NCBI RefSeq assembly: GCF_000364225.2
Contig: NZ_AQFT02000001.1
Span: 2,170,001-2,234,000 of the forward strand
Direction: 5' to 3'
Length of the DNA: 64,000 nt
Source of the DNA: Eubacterium plexicaudatum ASF492
Lineage (GTDB): Bacteria; Bacillota; Clostridia; Lachnospirales; Lachnospiraceae
Position 1 is the stretch's first letter. Each line of letters opens with the position of its first letter. This document shows positions 1-8,357 of the stretch, one piece after another. The notes beneath the pieces are model-generated. The model saw nothing but the letters and a program-made list of their open reading frames with translations. It had not been told where the DNA came from and searched no databases. The translations under genes were made by a program, and so were the position numbers.

Positions 1-370
1 CCGACCACGGTGTCTTTACCATACGTTCCACGCCGTTTTCCAAATGCCCGCTGGCGCCTTCGACCATATATCCGACACAGTCAATCAGCCGGACTTTTAC
101 TTTGATATCATCGGTCAGTTTAATCTCAGCCGCATCTTTCGGAATAAATTTGGGCTCCGTCGTCATAATCGTTTTGCCCTGTGCGGACTGGGGCAGCTCA
201 TCCCGCGTCCTTGCCCGGACATTTTCATCTTCTATATTCGGAATAACCATCTGCTCCATAAACCGTTTGATAAACGTGGATTTTCCGGTACGCACCGCAC
301 CCACCACACCCAGATAAATTTCTCCGTTTGTCCTTGCTTTGATATCTTTATATAAATTGTACTGCTCCAT
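1..370 (-). CDS. spoIVA: Stage IV sporulation protein A (SpoIVA), N-terminal part
   Basis: The first 123 residues are visible; the gene runs off the left edge. SpoIVA is the ATPase that polymerises on the forespore surface as the base of the spore coat. The Walker A motif GAVRTGKST is at residues 24-32, followed by the family-typical segments VIPNIEDE, DELPQSAQGKTIMTTEP and LIDCVGYMV. The start codon at 370 follows a GGAGG ribosome binding site. The gene indicates an endospore former. The identification rests on many diagnostic motifs and is secure despite truncation. Confidence 0.95.
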   Translation of the reverse strand, partial: MEQYNLYKDIKARTNGEIYLGVVGAVRTGKSTFIKRFMEQMVIPNIEDENVRARTRDELPQSAQGKTIMTTEPKFIPKDAAEIKLTDDIKVKVRLIDCVGYMVEGASGHLENGVERMVKTPWS

Positions 371-442
371 CCTCCCTGTCCTTCCTGCCATAAATTCACT
401 TTCTATACTTTATGACATTGGACGGGAACTATGCCTATTTTT

Positions 443-1303
443 TTACCGCAGCTTAATAAATACGCCGAAATTTCCTCTTTTTCCATGAGTGGCGCGATGA
501 GAAAACAAAAGTTTTGCATTACAGCATGTACAGATATTCGTCACGGCAAGGTGTTCTTTTATAATGCCTGCCTCCGATAATACGATCTCATTCGCCTTCC
601 AGAGATTCAGCTGGTATTTCCCGGGTGCGCCCGGCATACACAGCTCATCGCCGGCATCCGGAAACTCTTTTTGAAAACGCTGCGCCACGTCTTCGCTGAC
701 TTCATAACAGGACTGACAGATCGAAGGGCCGACCGCACAATACAGATCCTGCGGCCTGCTTTGAAAGGCATCGCACATCGCACGAATCGTCTCACGTCCC
801 ATCCGCGCCACCGTCCCGCGCCAGCCGGAATGGCTGACACCGACCGCATGATGCTGCGGATCGATAAAAAGCAACGGCACACAGTCTGCAAAAAACGCGC
901 CGAGCACAATCCCCGGCTCATCCGTAATCAGTCCGTCGATATCCGTGTAATCTTTTTCCCGCAAAATCCCTTTTCCGCAGTCTTTTCCCGTTACTTTGCG
1001 TATGTTTACCGTATGCGTCTGATCTGTCAATACAAAATCGGATACGTCCGCATGCAGGGAAACAGCCGTACGATGATAGTTCTCATCTACGGCAGCTTTT
1101 TCGTCTCCTCTTGTATAGCTTACATTCAGCGATGCATACATTCCTTCGCTGACTCCTCCCGATCGGGTTGTAATTCCGTAATCCACCATCTGCAGCTGGT
1201 CAAACAGATGAAATTTCAAAAGCGGAACGCCTCCGTCATGTTTTCCGTCTTCGATGTAAAACACCTGCCTGTCATCTGCGGTTTTAAAATCCTGTATGTT
1301 CAT
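443..1303 (-). CDS. pgeF: Multicopper polyphenol oxidase / purine nucleoside phosphorylase family protein (YlmD/YfiH-like)
   Basis: A 286-residue member of the YfiH/LACC1 family, known to act on purine nucleosides and implicated in peptidoglycan precursor editing. The predicted zinc ligands are visible: His97 in DQTHT, Cys141 in FFADCVPLL and His158 in VSHSGWRGT. Length is normal. An AGGAAA ribosome binding site precedes the ATG at 1303. It is the last gene of the minus-strand block that starts at rplS, about 40 bases after yraN. Enzyme specificity cannot be read from sequence; older annotation as 'laccase' is probably misleading. Confidence 0.88.
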   Translation of the reverse strand: MNIQDFKTADDRQVFYIEDGKHDGGVPLLKFHLFDQLQMVDYGITTRSGGVSEGMYASLNVSYTRGDEKAAVDENYHRTAVSLHADVSDFVLTDQTHTVNIRKVTGKDCGKGILREKDYTDIDGLITDEPGIVLGAFFADCVPLLFIDPQHHAVGVSHSGWRGTVARMGRETIRAMCDAFQSRPQDLYCAVGPSICQSCYEVSEDVAQRFQKEFPDAGDELCMPGAPGKYQLNLWKANEIVLSEAGIIKEHLAVTNICTCCNAKLLFSHRATHGKRGNFGVFIKLR

Positions 1304-1341
1304 AAGCTTTTCCTGCTGTCTTTCCCTGATAAAAACTCAAT

Positions 1342-1698
1342 TTACCATATATAATCAAATGCATTTCGAATAATCTTCCACTCTCCGGCCAGACACGCCG
1401 CTACGTCAAAGCGGCAGGGCCGGTCGGTATCAATATGATGCAGCAGGCAGTAATAAGATGCCGTTTTGCATATTTTTTTCCGTTTTCGGTAATCAACGGC
1501 TTCCTGCGGCTCTCCCATCTGCGCTCCTGCCCGGTATTTGACCTCGACAAATACGAGATAGCCATCTTCGATTGCAATCAAATCAATTTCACCGGTTTTG
1601 CATTGAAAATTTGTTTCCAGTATCCGATAGCCGTGCGATTTCAAAAGCTGCGCCGCCTGTTTTTCATAATCCATACCGACCGTGCGGTTCGTGCTCAT
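1342..1698 (-). CDS. YraN family (UPF0102) nuclease-fold protein
   Basis: A 118-residue protein of the UPF0102/YraN family, which has a PD-(D/E)xK nuclease fold and is related to Holliday junction resolvases. The fold signature is visible: GEIDLIA (Asp39) and then FVEVKYR (Glu52 and Lys54). The start overlaps the end of the preceding FlhB-like gene by 4 bases, indicating translational coupling. Its position next to rnhB and the FlhB-like gene is typical for Firmicutes and proteobacteria alike. The biological substrate of the family is not established. Confidence 0.9.
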   Translation of the reverse strand: MSTNRTVGMDYEKQAAQLLKSHGYRILETNFQCKTGEIDLIAIEDGYLVFVEVKYRAGAQMGEPQEAVDYRKRKKICKTASYYCLLHHIDTDRPCRFDVAACLAGEWKIIRNAFDYIW

Positions 1699-1991
1699 TT
1701 TTTCACATCTCCCAGTTTCCGACGTATTTTATCCATATCATTGACAAATACCAATATCTCCGCTACGACCTGATACAGCTCCGGCGGTATCATCTCACCG
1801 ATCTCCAGGCGGGAAAGCGTATCGGCCAGCTTATCGTCTTTATACGTCGGAACATCGGCTTCTTTTGCCGCATCAATAATCTTTTCCGCCAGAACTCCTT
1901 TTCCGGTTGCCAGTATTTTCGGCGCCTGCTCTCCCGGCTCATAGGCAAGCGCTACCGCGGTCTTTGGTCTGTCTGCTTGTTTGCGTGCCAC
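1695..1991 (-). CDS. FlhB C-terminal-like protein (YlqH type)
   Basis: A 98-residue stand-alone version of the cytoplasmic domain of the type III export switch FlhB. It has the conserved ALAYEPGE strand and the later IPPELYQVVAEIL helix. The NPTH self-cleavage motif of true FlhB is absent and no membrane segment precedes it, so it is not a full export component. As in Bacillus (ylqG-ylqH) it follows a FliK-like gene and rnhB, which supports a linked role. The role itself is unknown. It overlaps yraN by 4 bases. Confidence 0.85.
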   Translation of the reverse strand: MARKQADRPKTAVALAYEPGEQAPKILATGKGVLAEKIIDAAKEADVPTYKDDKLADTLSRLEIGEMIPPELYQVVAEILVFVNDMDKIRRKLGDVKK

Positions 1992-2026
1992 TGCTGCCTC
2001 TCCTTTCCTGTCATCTGTCCGTCTTA

Positions 2027-3799
2027 CTATGCACGTACGTCAAACGAATATCGGTGCACCATCCCTTTTGCAGCCGCCGTCGCCGGCTGACTCTTTTGCA
2101 GGAAATCTTCCACAAAGTCCACCTTTTCCTCCCGGTTCTCTACCGTTATCCGGCAGTTATAACCAAGCCTTTCCAGCCGTTCCTGCAGCTGCGGAAGATG
2201 CGCTTCGATCAGATCATAGGCAGCATCGTTTTCCAGGTAAAATTTCGTACTGACATTTTTATCCAGCATCTTAATCGAAACATCCGTCGTGCCGAGATTT
2301 TCCAGTTCGAGATGCAAAAAGGCGGACAGTTCTCCTTCTTTTTTTCTGAGATTGCGCTTATTCGTATACACATACAAATCGCTGTGTGCATTTTGATTTG
2401 CCATTTTCAAAGGAATCTGTACATACGTATAGGCCTGATTAATCTGATTCATAAACTCGATATTATCACGCACCTGCGCCGCTGCCTGCGATAACTGTCC
2501 CGTATTCATACCGGTCTGTTTTGCAAGCTGCTCAATCTGGCCCATCTGACGGTTGAGCCGCTGGTACAGCTCTTCGACTTTATGTTCCGTTTTCAGCTCT
2601 TCCGGTTTGACCGTCCACTGCTCCTGCATCACTTCTTTTAAAAGTGTATGGTATTCTTTTCCGGAAAACAGCCTGCCAAGCGCCGCCTTATCCGCAGACG
2701 GCTGCTGCTCCAGCTGCCGTGCAACCGCATCCAAAAATTCCTTTGCGGTAAGCTGCGTATTGAGCTTCAAATTTTCCGCTTTTGGAAACACCTCTTTAAG
2801 CTGTGCTTCCAGCTGTGCGGTCTGATGCCTGGTCAGCAGCTGTGCCAGCTGTCGCGGCTGTGCCGCCTCTTTGCCGTCCGCCGCCTGCGTACCCTGTTTT
2901 TCCGCCTCCTGAGACGTCACTTCCTGAGACGTTGCCTGCTCTGTAACACCCTCTTTTTGCTGTATACCTGCCGCGTCCTGTGCCTGCTTTTGCGCATCGT
3001 TCGGAATAACCGGCAAATCTGCTGTCACTGCCTGCGACGGCTGCTTTGCGTCGGCCACAGCCTGCTGCGTGGGATCGGCAAACAGCTGTGCATTGGATGT
3101 GCTCCCCTCATCTGTCTGAAGAATGGACAAAATCTGTTCGTTTAGCTGCTGCAGATGGGAAGCCGGCGCCTTGGCATATACCTGAGACAGTCCGTCCATC
3201 ACTTTATTCATCTCCTGCAGCATGGAATGGTGATCGTTTTGGTAATTTTCGAACTGTGCTGCCATCTGGTTATTAACAGGAATTCCGAGTTTGGTCATCG
3301 TAACGGCCGTATCCAACGATACGTATGGATTCTGCATCAACGTCTGACGCATAGATGCCAGAGACTGCTTATCAATCGGCAGTCCTTCTTCCATCATACG
3401 GTTCACCATATCCATCGTATCTTTTGTCATCTCCATGCCTGCCGCATCCAATGCTTTTTGAATCGTCGGATTAAATGTCTGCCCTTCCATAAACGGCTTG
3501 ATCGCAATCGTATTTCCATCGTTGGATTTTACCTGAAAAAATACAGACTGCCCCAGCATCAGATTGACACTGCCTTCCAGCCGGGCTGCTATCGTCTGCC
3601 CGTTTCCGAGGCCGAGTACAATCTTCGACCCGTCCATCGCATTGATACTGCCTTCAAACACCGCTCCTGTCTGCATCTGTGTAAGCTCCGATGCAACGCT
3701 CTGCGTCACCGCAGCTGCGGTCTGCGCAGATGCCGATGCTGACGCAGACGCATTTGCAAGCGTGTTGGCATACTGTCCTAAATAATCTGCAATCTGCAT
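2027..3799 (-). CDS. FliK-like flagellar hook-length control family protein (YlqG-like)
   Basis: A 590-residue protein. The N-terminal half is rich in Gln, Ala and Thr and looks disordered (a long Gln/Ala/Glu stretch around residues 220-320). The C-terminal region (about 430-570) resembles the FliK C-terminal domain: a PLKMANQNAHSDLYVY segment, then a mixed alpha/beta region ending in an NCRITVENRE segment. It lies between rnhB and the FlhB-like gene, the same pairing of FliK-like and FlhB-like modules as in Bacillus. FliK senses FlhB in flagellar export; whether these isolated copies interact is inference. Confidence 0.7.
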   Translation of the reverse strand: MQIADYLGQYANTLANASASASASAQTAAAVTQSVASELTQMQTGAVFEGSINAMDGSKIVLGLGNGQTIAARLEGSVNLMLGQSVFFQVKSNDGNTIAIKPFMEGQTFNPTIQKALDAAGMEMTKDTMDMVNRMMEEGLPIDKQSLASMRQTLMQNPYVSLDTAVTMTKLGIPVNNQMAAQFENYQNDHHSMLQEMNKVMDGLSQVYAKAPASHLQQLNEQILSILQTDEGSTSNAQLFADPTQQAVADAKQPSQAVTADLPVIPNDAQKQAQDAAGIQQKEGVTEQATSQEVTSQEAEKQGTQAADGKEAAQPRQLAQLLTRHQTAQLEAQLKEVFPKAENLKLNTQLTAKEFLDAVARQLEQQPSADKAALGRLFSGKEYHTLLKEVMQEQWTVKPEELKTEHKVEELYQRLNRQMGQIEQLAKQTGMNTGQLSQAAAQVRDNIEFMNQINQAYTYVQIPLKMANQNAHSDLYVYTNKRNLRKKEGELSAFLHLELENLGTTDVSIKMLDKNVSTKFYLENDAAYDLIEAHLPQLQERLERLGYNCRITVENREEKVDFVEDFLQKSQPATAAAKGMVHRYSFDVRA

Positions 3800-3831
3800 A
3801 AATTCTGCCTCCTGTCGGTTTCCTGTTTATT

Positions 3832-4605
3832 CTATAAAAAAGATTTAATAAATGTCTTCCTGTGAATGTCGCACGGCCCCAGTTTCCGCAGCGCCTGTAT
3901 ATGCTCTTTTGTGCCATATCCTTTATGCGCAGCAAATCCATATCCCGGATACATACGATCGTACTCTTCCATCATACGATCTCTGGTTACTTTTGCCAGA
4001 ATACTGGCAGCAGCAATCGTCATACTTTTGGCATCTCCTTTGATAATCGGTACCTGCCTGATCCTAAGGTCCGGTATCGTAATCGCATCGTTTAACAATA
4101 TATCGGGTATTATGCCAAGATTATTTATAGCTTCACGCATAGCCTGATACGTTGCCTGCAAAATATTAATCTCATCAATCGTTTCCGCGGTTGCCAGGCC
4201 AACTCCTGACGCCACAGCATTGCTCAGAATCTTCGAAAACAGCTTTGTGCGCATAGCTGCGGAAAGCTGTTTGGAATCGTTTATATACAAAAGCTCACAG
4301 TCTTTTGGAAAAACGACCGCACCTGCCACAACCGGGCCTGCCAGCGGCCCTCTGCCGGCTTCGTCCACGCCGCAGACATAGGTATACGCCGCATACTGCC
4401 GCTCATACTCCGTCATCCGGACCATACGCGCCCGTTCCTCCTCCAGTTTTTGAAGTTTACGCTCTGCCTGTGCCGTCAGTTTTTGTACGCCGGCTCTCGT
4501 ATCCTGTCTGTAAGCAGAAATAAATTCAGGCAGCATTTGTAACTGTGCTGCCTGATATTCCTCCCGAATCTGTGCAATTGTTTTTTGTACGCTGTCCTCA
4601 CTCAT
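3832..4605 (-). CDS. rnhB: Ribonuclease HII
   Basis: A 257-residue RNase HII, which removes ribonucleotides and RNA primers from DNA hybrids. The catalytic motif VDEAGRGPLAG and the later ILNDAITIPD, KGDAKS and AAASILAKVTRD motifs are present. An N-terminal extension of about 70 residues precedes the catalytic domain, as in other Clostridia. The start at 4605 was chosen because a longer reading (to 4650) would overlap the upstream signal peptidase by over 50 bases; with 4605 the overlap is 8 bases. Confidence 0.93.
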   Translation of the reverse strand: MSEDSVQKTIAQIREEYQAAQLQMLPEFISAYRQDTRAGVQKLTAQAERKLQKLEEERARMVRMTEYERQYAAYTYVCGVDEAGRGPLAGPVVAGAVVFPKDCELLYINDSKQLSAAMRTKLFSKILSNAVASGVGLATAETIDEINILQATYQAMREAINNLGIIPDILLNDAITIPDLRIRQVPIIKGDAKSMTIAAASILAKVTRDRMMEEYDRMYPGYGFAAHKGYGTKEHIQALRKLGPCDIHRKTFIKSFL

Positions 4606-5173
4606 CTTTCGTACCTTTCTCCTTTTTGTTTTTTTCCGCAGCACCGACAAATCCCATTGAAGAAAACGGATACACCCGAAAGATCACCTTTCCGATAATC
4701 TCCTGGCGCCGCACATACCCAACGGCAGCAAAACGACTGTCAATACTGTCATTACGGTTGTCGCCAAGCACAAAATATTCATCCTCTTCCAGTATTCTGG
4801 GTACGGATGCAAATCCTGGCTGACTGATCGGCTCCGTTCCAAAATGTTCTTCCAATGCTTCATCATTAATAAAGATTGTCCCCTGCGCATCAATCCGTAT
4901 TTTTTCTCCCGGAAGCCCGATAATCCGTTTGACATAAAACGTATCCTGTTCATAACGATAAGGAAACGCTATCATATCATATCGCTGCGGTTCTTTGAAC
5001 CGGTACGTCAGCTTGTCCACAAGTACCTGGTCACCATCCGCAAGCGTCGTCTGCATGGAATTGCCCTCAATCTCGGTACGCTGCACCGCATAATTTACCA
5101 GGACATACGTACATCCTGCAACTATGGCCAGATAAAAGCACAGGCTGACTACCTGCTTAAATATTGCCTTCAT
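4598..5173 (-). CDS. lepB: Signal peptidase I (first copy)
   Basis: A 191-residue type I signal peptidase that cleaves signal peptides of exported proteins at the outer membrane face. One N-terminal membrane segment (residues 6-28) is followed by the catalytic Ser39 (EGNSMQTTL) and Lys82 (FYVKRIIGLPGE), and the family box VLGDNRNDSIDSR. Length is typical of Gram-positive enzymes. It lies between rbgA and rnhB, an insertion into the usual rbgA-rnhB pair. A second, different copy lies just upstream of rbgA. Confidence 0.93.
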   Translation of the reverse strand: MKAIFKQVVSLCFYLAIVAGCTYVLVNYAVQRTEIEGNSMQTTLADGDQVLVDKLTYRFKEPQRYDMIAFPYRYEQDTFYVKRIIGLPGEKIRIDAQGTIFINDEALEEHFGTEPISQPGFASVPRILEEDEYFVLGDNRNDSIDSRFAAVGYVRRQEIIGKVIFRVYPFSSMGFVGAAEKNKKEKGTKDE

Positions 5174-5213
5174 GTTTCATCACCCTATCAGCCGCAATAT
5201 TTTACTCCTATGA

Positions 5214-6073
5214 TCACGATCCCTTCGATTCTGCCGGCGGCGCTTCTATCGTGATTCCGCCCAGTTTACCGCTTCGAAACTCTTCCAGCAGCAATGCCGC
5301 CGCTCTTTCATCATCCGGCTCTCCACCTTTTTTCAGGCAGTTTCTGTTCAGGGCAAGCTGTCTGAAAAACGCCGCGGTATCCGTCTGTTCCTCCAGATCA
5401 TACCTCCCGGCCAGTATTCCCGGATATTGACGCATCAGCTCTGCGGATAACTCCCATGCCAGTTCTTCTTTGTTCAGCAGTTCGTCTTTGATCGAACCGA
5501 TCCATGCCAGATGCAGGCCGATTGTCTGATCTTCAAATTTGGGCCATAAAATACCCGGCGTGTCCAGAAGTTCTACGTTTTTGTTCAGACGAATCCACTG
5601 TTTTCCTTTCGTAACGCCCGGTTTGTTGCCTGTCTTCGCGCAGGCTTTTCCGGCAAAAGAATTGATGAACGTAGACTTTCCGACATTCGGAATTCCTGCA
5701 ACCATCGCGCGTACCGGACGGTTGATAATGCCCCTTCTGCGGTTGCGCTCCAGCTTATCTTTGCATGCCTCCTGAATTCTGGCATGCACTTCTTTCATAT
5801 CGGCACGGTTTCTGGAATCAAGGCGCACCGCATAAATGCCCTGCCTGCGATAATACTCGCACCATTTTTTATTTTTTCCTCATCGGCAAGATCCGCTTTA
5901 TTTAATAACACCAATCGGGATTTTTGTTTTCCTAACTCGTCGATGTCCGGATTATGGCTGCTGATCGGAATTCTTGCATCGACCAGCTCGATCACCAGAT
6001 CCACCAGCCTGATGTCTTCCTGCATCTGCCGCTTTGCTTTGGTCATATGTCCCGGATACCATTGATACTGCAT
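5214..6073 (-). CDS. rbgA: Ribosome biogenesis GTPase RbgA (YlqF), frameshifted
   Basis: A circularly permuted GTPase needed for late 50S subunit assembly. Motif order is as expected: WYPGHM start, G4 LLNKAD, then G1 GIPNVGKST and G3 [13 protein letters not shown]. The reading frame breaks inside two T6 runs at 5865-5877 (A6 on the coding strand). Restoring one A joins residues 1-68 to the rest and gives a protein of about 286 residues, the normal size. Because rbgA is essential in Bacillus and the break is one homopolymer base, a sequencing error is more likely than inactivation. Confidence 0.9.
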
Positions 6074-6084
6074 ATTGTTCCTCC

Positions 6085-6672
6085 TTACCGAATAAAACCC
6101 AGTTTATCCCGTGGCGCTATGACAAACCATGCTTTTCCAATAATATAATCTTCTCTGATATTGCCTATATTGGCATATCTGCTGTCCTCACTGTTATTGC
6201 GGTTATCTCCCAGTACAAAATACTCATCCTGTGCAAGCGTGATCTCACCGGCTGCAATCCCGGCATCTTCCATCCGTGCCGTTTCCACCTCTTCGGAAAT
6301 CTCTTCACCGTTTACAAAAACCATGCCGTCTTTGATCTGTACCGTATCCCCCGGTACCGCTATCACACGTTTTAAATAATAATGCGTATTGGTATTTCCG
6401 TTTGGAAGAAATGCAATAATATCTCCTGATTTCGGCGAAATAAATTTATACAAAAAGCGGTCAATAAGCACCTCGTCGCCGTCCTCCAGCTGCGGTGACA
6501 TGGAAGGCCCCACTACCGTAGACCGTACGCCAAAGAAATACGTAAATACGACTCCTATGGCAATCGTAACCGCTATTTCCAAAATCCAGATCATAATTTC
6601 CTGAAACAAAGACAGATTAATTTTTCGTTCTTTTTTTCTCCCAAATTCCAGTCCTTTTACCCGTCTTCTCAT
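6085..6672 (-). CDS. lepB: Signal peptidase I (second copy)
   Basis: A 195-residue type I signal peptidase with one membrane segment (about residues 24-48), catalytic Ser57 (VGPSMSPQL) and Lys101 ([12 protein letters not shown]), and the box [13 protein letters not shown]. The ATG at 6672 follows AAGGA at a good distance. A TTG at 6747 would extend the frame but lies inside the rplS terminator hairpin, so it was rejected. The two signal peptidases flank rbgA and are clearly different in sequence, suggesting specialised substrates rather than recent duplication (inference). Confidence 0.92.
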   Translation of the reverse strand: MRRRVKGLEFGRKKERKINLSLFQEIMIWILEIAVTIAIGVVFTYFFGVRSTVVGPSMSPQLEDGDEVLIDRFLYKFISPKSGDIIAFLPNGNTNTHYYLKRVIAVPGDTVQIKDGMVFVNGEEISEEVETARMEDAGIAAGEITLAQDEYFVLGDNRNNSEDSRYANIGNIREDYIIGKAWFVIAPRDKLGFIR

Positions 6673-6734
6673 CTTTTTATTCCTTATCCGTACAATATCC
6701 ACACCGTGATCCGCACGTTTTACAAAATATTTTG

Positions 6735-6763
6735 AAAAAAGAGACAATCTTGCAATTGTCTCT
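6735..6763 (-). terminator. Intrinsic terminator after rplS
   Basis: On the minus strand a 9-bp stem AGAGACAAT / ATTGTCTCT with a 6-base loop is followed by T6. It lies 13 bases after the rplS stop and before the second signal peptidase gene, so it may attenuate rplS read-through into the downstream genes. Confidence 0.75.
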
Positions 6764-6776
6764 TCCTGTACAAAAA

Positions 6777-7130
6777 CTATTTTACGAGCTCTTTTACTTT
6801 CGCACGTTTGCCGACACGTCCTCTTAAGTAGTTTAATTTTGCACGTCTTACTTTACCACGACGTATAACTTCTACTTTTTCTACGTTCGGAGAATGTAAC
6901 GGCCATGTTTTCTCCACGCCAATCCCATTCGATAATTTTCTGACCGTAAAAGTCGCACGATTGCTGGAACCCTGCTTCTTTAATACGATCCCTTCAAAAA
7001 CCTGAATTCTTTCCCTGTTTCCTTCTACGATCTTTCCGTATACTTTTACGGTATCGCCTACATGAAATTCGGATACGGACTCTTTCATCTGTCCGTCTTC
7101 AATCTGTTTCATAATTTCTGCTGCATTCAT
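6777..7130 (-). CDS. rplS: 50S ribosomal protein L19
   Basis: A 117-residue L19, located at the 30S-50S interface. It shows the typical [16 protein letters not shown] and [14 protein letters not shown] segments and a basic C-terminus [32 protein letters not shown] ribosome binding site precedes the ATG. It is the first gene of the minus-strand housekeeping block, ahead of the signal peptidases and rbgA, matching the rplS-rbgA linkage in Bacillus. Confidence 0.97.
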   Translation of the reverse strand: MNAAEIMKQIEDGQMKESVSEFHVGDTVKVYGKIVEGNRERIQVFEGIVLKKQGSSNRATFTVRKLSNGIGVEKTWPLHSPNVEKVEVIRRGKVRRAKLNYLRGRVGKRAKVKELVK

Positions 7131-7152
7131 TTTTGTGACCTCCTGTTATTTT

Positions 7153-7189
7153 GATGTTCTTTCATACGCTCCCGTATCAGAGGACCATC
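7153..7189 (-). promoter_or_regulatory. Candidate L19 leader RNA structure
   Basis: The RNA upstream of rplS can form a GATG/CATC closing stem around an ATACG-ggag-CGTAT hairpin, just before the ribosome binding site. Firmicute rplS genes are known to carry an autoregulatory L19 leader. The structure here is read by eye; agreement with the family covariance model is not tested. Confidence 0.45.
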
Positions 7190-7255
7190 GCATTTTTCAC
7201 AACAAATCTAACTTATCACAACCTGTACTTCTTTGCAAGTATTTTTTACAATTTT

Positions 7256-8353
7256 TCAAATGTACGCCAGTACTTCTTCCCGTTCCGGTATGTTTTCATA
7301 CACTTCGAACAGCTCCGCTTCCAGCTCGGTAACGGCAGACGTTACCGGTTCCTGTATGACATCGCATTTTAACCGCATCCCATGCGGCCCTGTCTGCCGC
7401 TCGCTGCTCACCTTTGCCATCATTGTCACCATCTGACCCGTATGCTTTGGCTGCGCATCCAGATATTCTTTTGTGTAAAACTTTAACTGCAGATCCTGCG
7501 TACATTCATATTCGACAACCGGATAATACATTCCGCGCGGACACATCTCATCCATCCTTGCATCCAGATCCCGCCTCATTTCCTCATATTCTTCAGGCGA
7601 CATATATTCCAGCATCCGTCTGCGGTAATCCGGATCCGCAAATCTCTCATCCTGCTCTTTTCTCGGATCCGTAAGCGTAACACGATAGATATGGCAGATT
7701 GCTTTCTGCTTCGTCCGGTTTCCATCCCGAATAGTAAAGGAAATCCGCACCTGTTCCCGATCCTGTTTTGGCTCCGCATCCTGCCCGGAATGTTCGATCG
7801 TAAGTCTGACCGGCTTTTCGATCAGATGGCGAATCAGATATGAACCCCATGTAATTTTGATTCCGTCATCTCCCAGTTTAGGCAGCTGCCCGCACGGACA
7901 TGCAAACTGGCAGCGCAGCATCTGCATCTGCGCCCAGTCCTTTTTATAAAACGGATGCTCCTTTGGCAAATGCCATCCTGCGGCATGCAGCCGCATCAAA
8001 TACATCATAGAGTCCAAATCCATAACCTGAAGCTCATTGGTACCCGTGCTCTGTAAAAATTCCAGACAGATATCATCTGTCTGCAGCTTTCTCAGATCGG
8101 GGCCAAACGACATGAAATCTTTCATAAAATCCCGATTCCGCTGCTCTCTGGTGAGACGACTGAACCGTTGGCTCCGGTCTGGCTCCGGCCGATCTTTTTT
8201 TTGCATCAGAATACAAAGTTCGGCCTGATCTCCTTTTCGCACCATTGCCGCAAAATGGCTCGGCTCTCCCATGTAACGTACATCTTTGCCGATGATTTTT
8301 ATTTCATCAAAATTTTTCTCTCCTACCAGATCTTCAAAACTTTCAAAATTCAT
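7256..8353 (-). CDS. Unrecognised conserved-looking cytoplasmic protein
   Basis: A 365-residue protein that I do not recognise. It has no signal peptide or membrane segment and is rich in charged residues, Met and Arg. A short cysteine cluster CQFACPCGQ lies near residue 155 and could bind metal, and the C-terminal third contains a Tyr/Glu-rich stretch. The ATG at 8353 is preferred over 8374 because AAAGGATT lies 8 bases upstream and the longer reading overlaps the MATE gene by 17 bases. It lies immediately after the MATE gene and ends before the rplS leader. No function is proposed. Confidence 0.7.
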   Translation of the reverse strand: MNFESFEDLVGEKNFDEIKIIGKDVRYMGEPSHFAAMVRKGDQAELCILMQKKDRPEPDRSQRFSRLTREQRNRDFMKDFMSFGPDLRKLQTDDICLEFLQSTGTNELQVMDLDSMMYLMRLHAAGWHLPKEHPFYKKDWAQMQMLRCQFACPCGQLPKLGDDGIKITWGSYLIRHLIEKPVRLTIEHSGQDAEPKQDREQVRISFTIRDGNRTKQKAICHIYRVTLTDPRKEQDERFADPDYRRRMLEYMSPEEYEEMRRDLDARMDEMCPRGMYYPVVEYECTQDLQLKFYTKEYLDAQPKHTGQMVTMMAKVSSERQTGPHGMRLKCDVIQEPVTSAVTELEAELFEVYENIPEREEVLAYI

Positions 8354-8357
8354 ACTT

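Noticed and set aside
671..1354. Long open frame on the plus strand opposite pgeF
   Set aside because: It is antisense to a clear family gene, has no ribosome binding site and shows no recognisable motif.
6673..6747. TTG start extending the second signal peptidase by 25 residues
   Set aside because: The extension runs through the rplS terminator hairpin and T-run; ATG 6672 has a good ribosome binding site.
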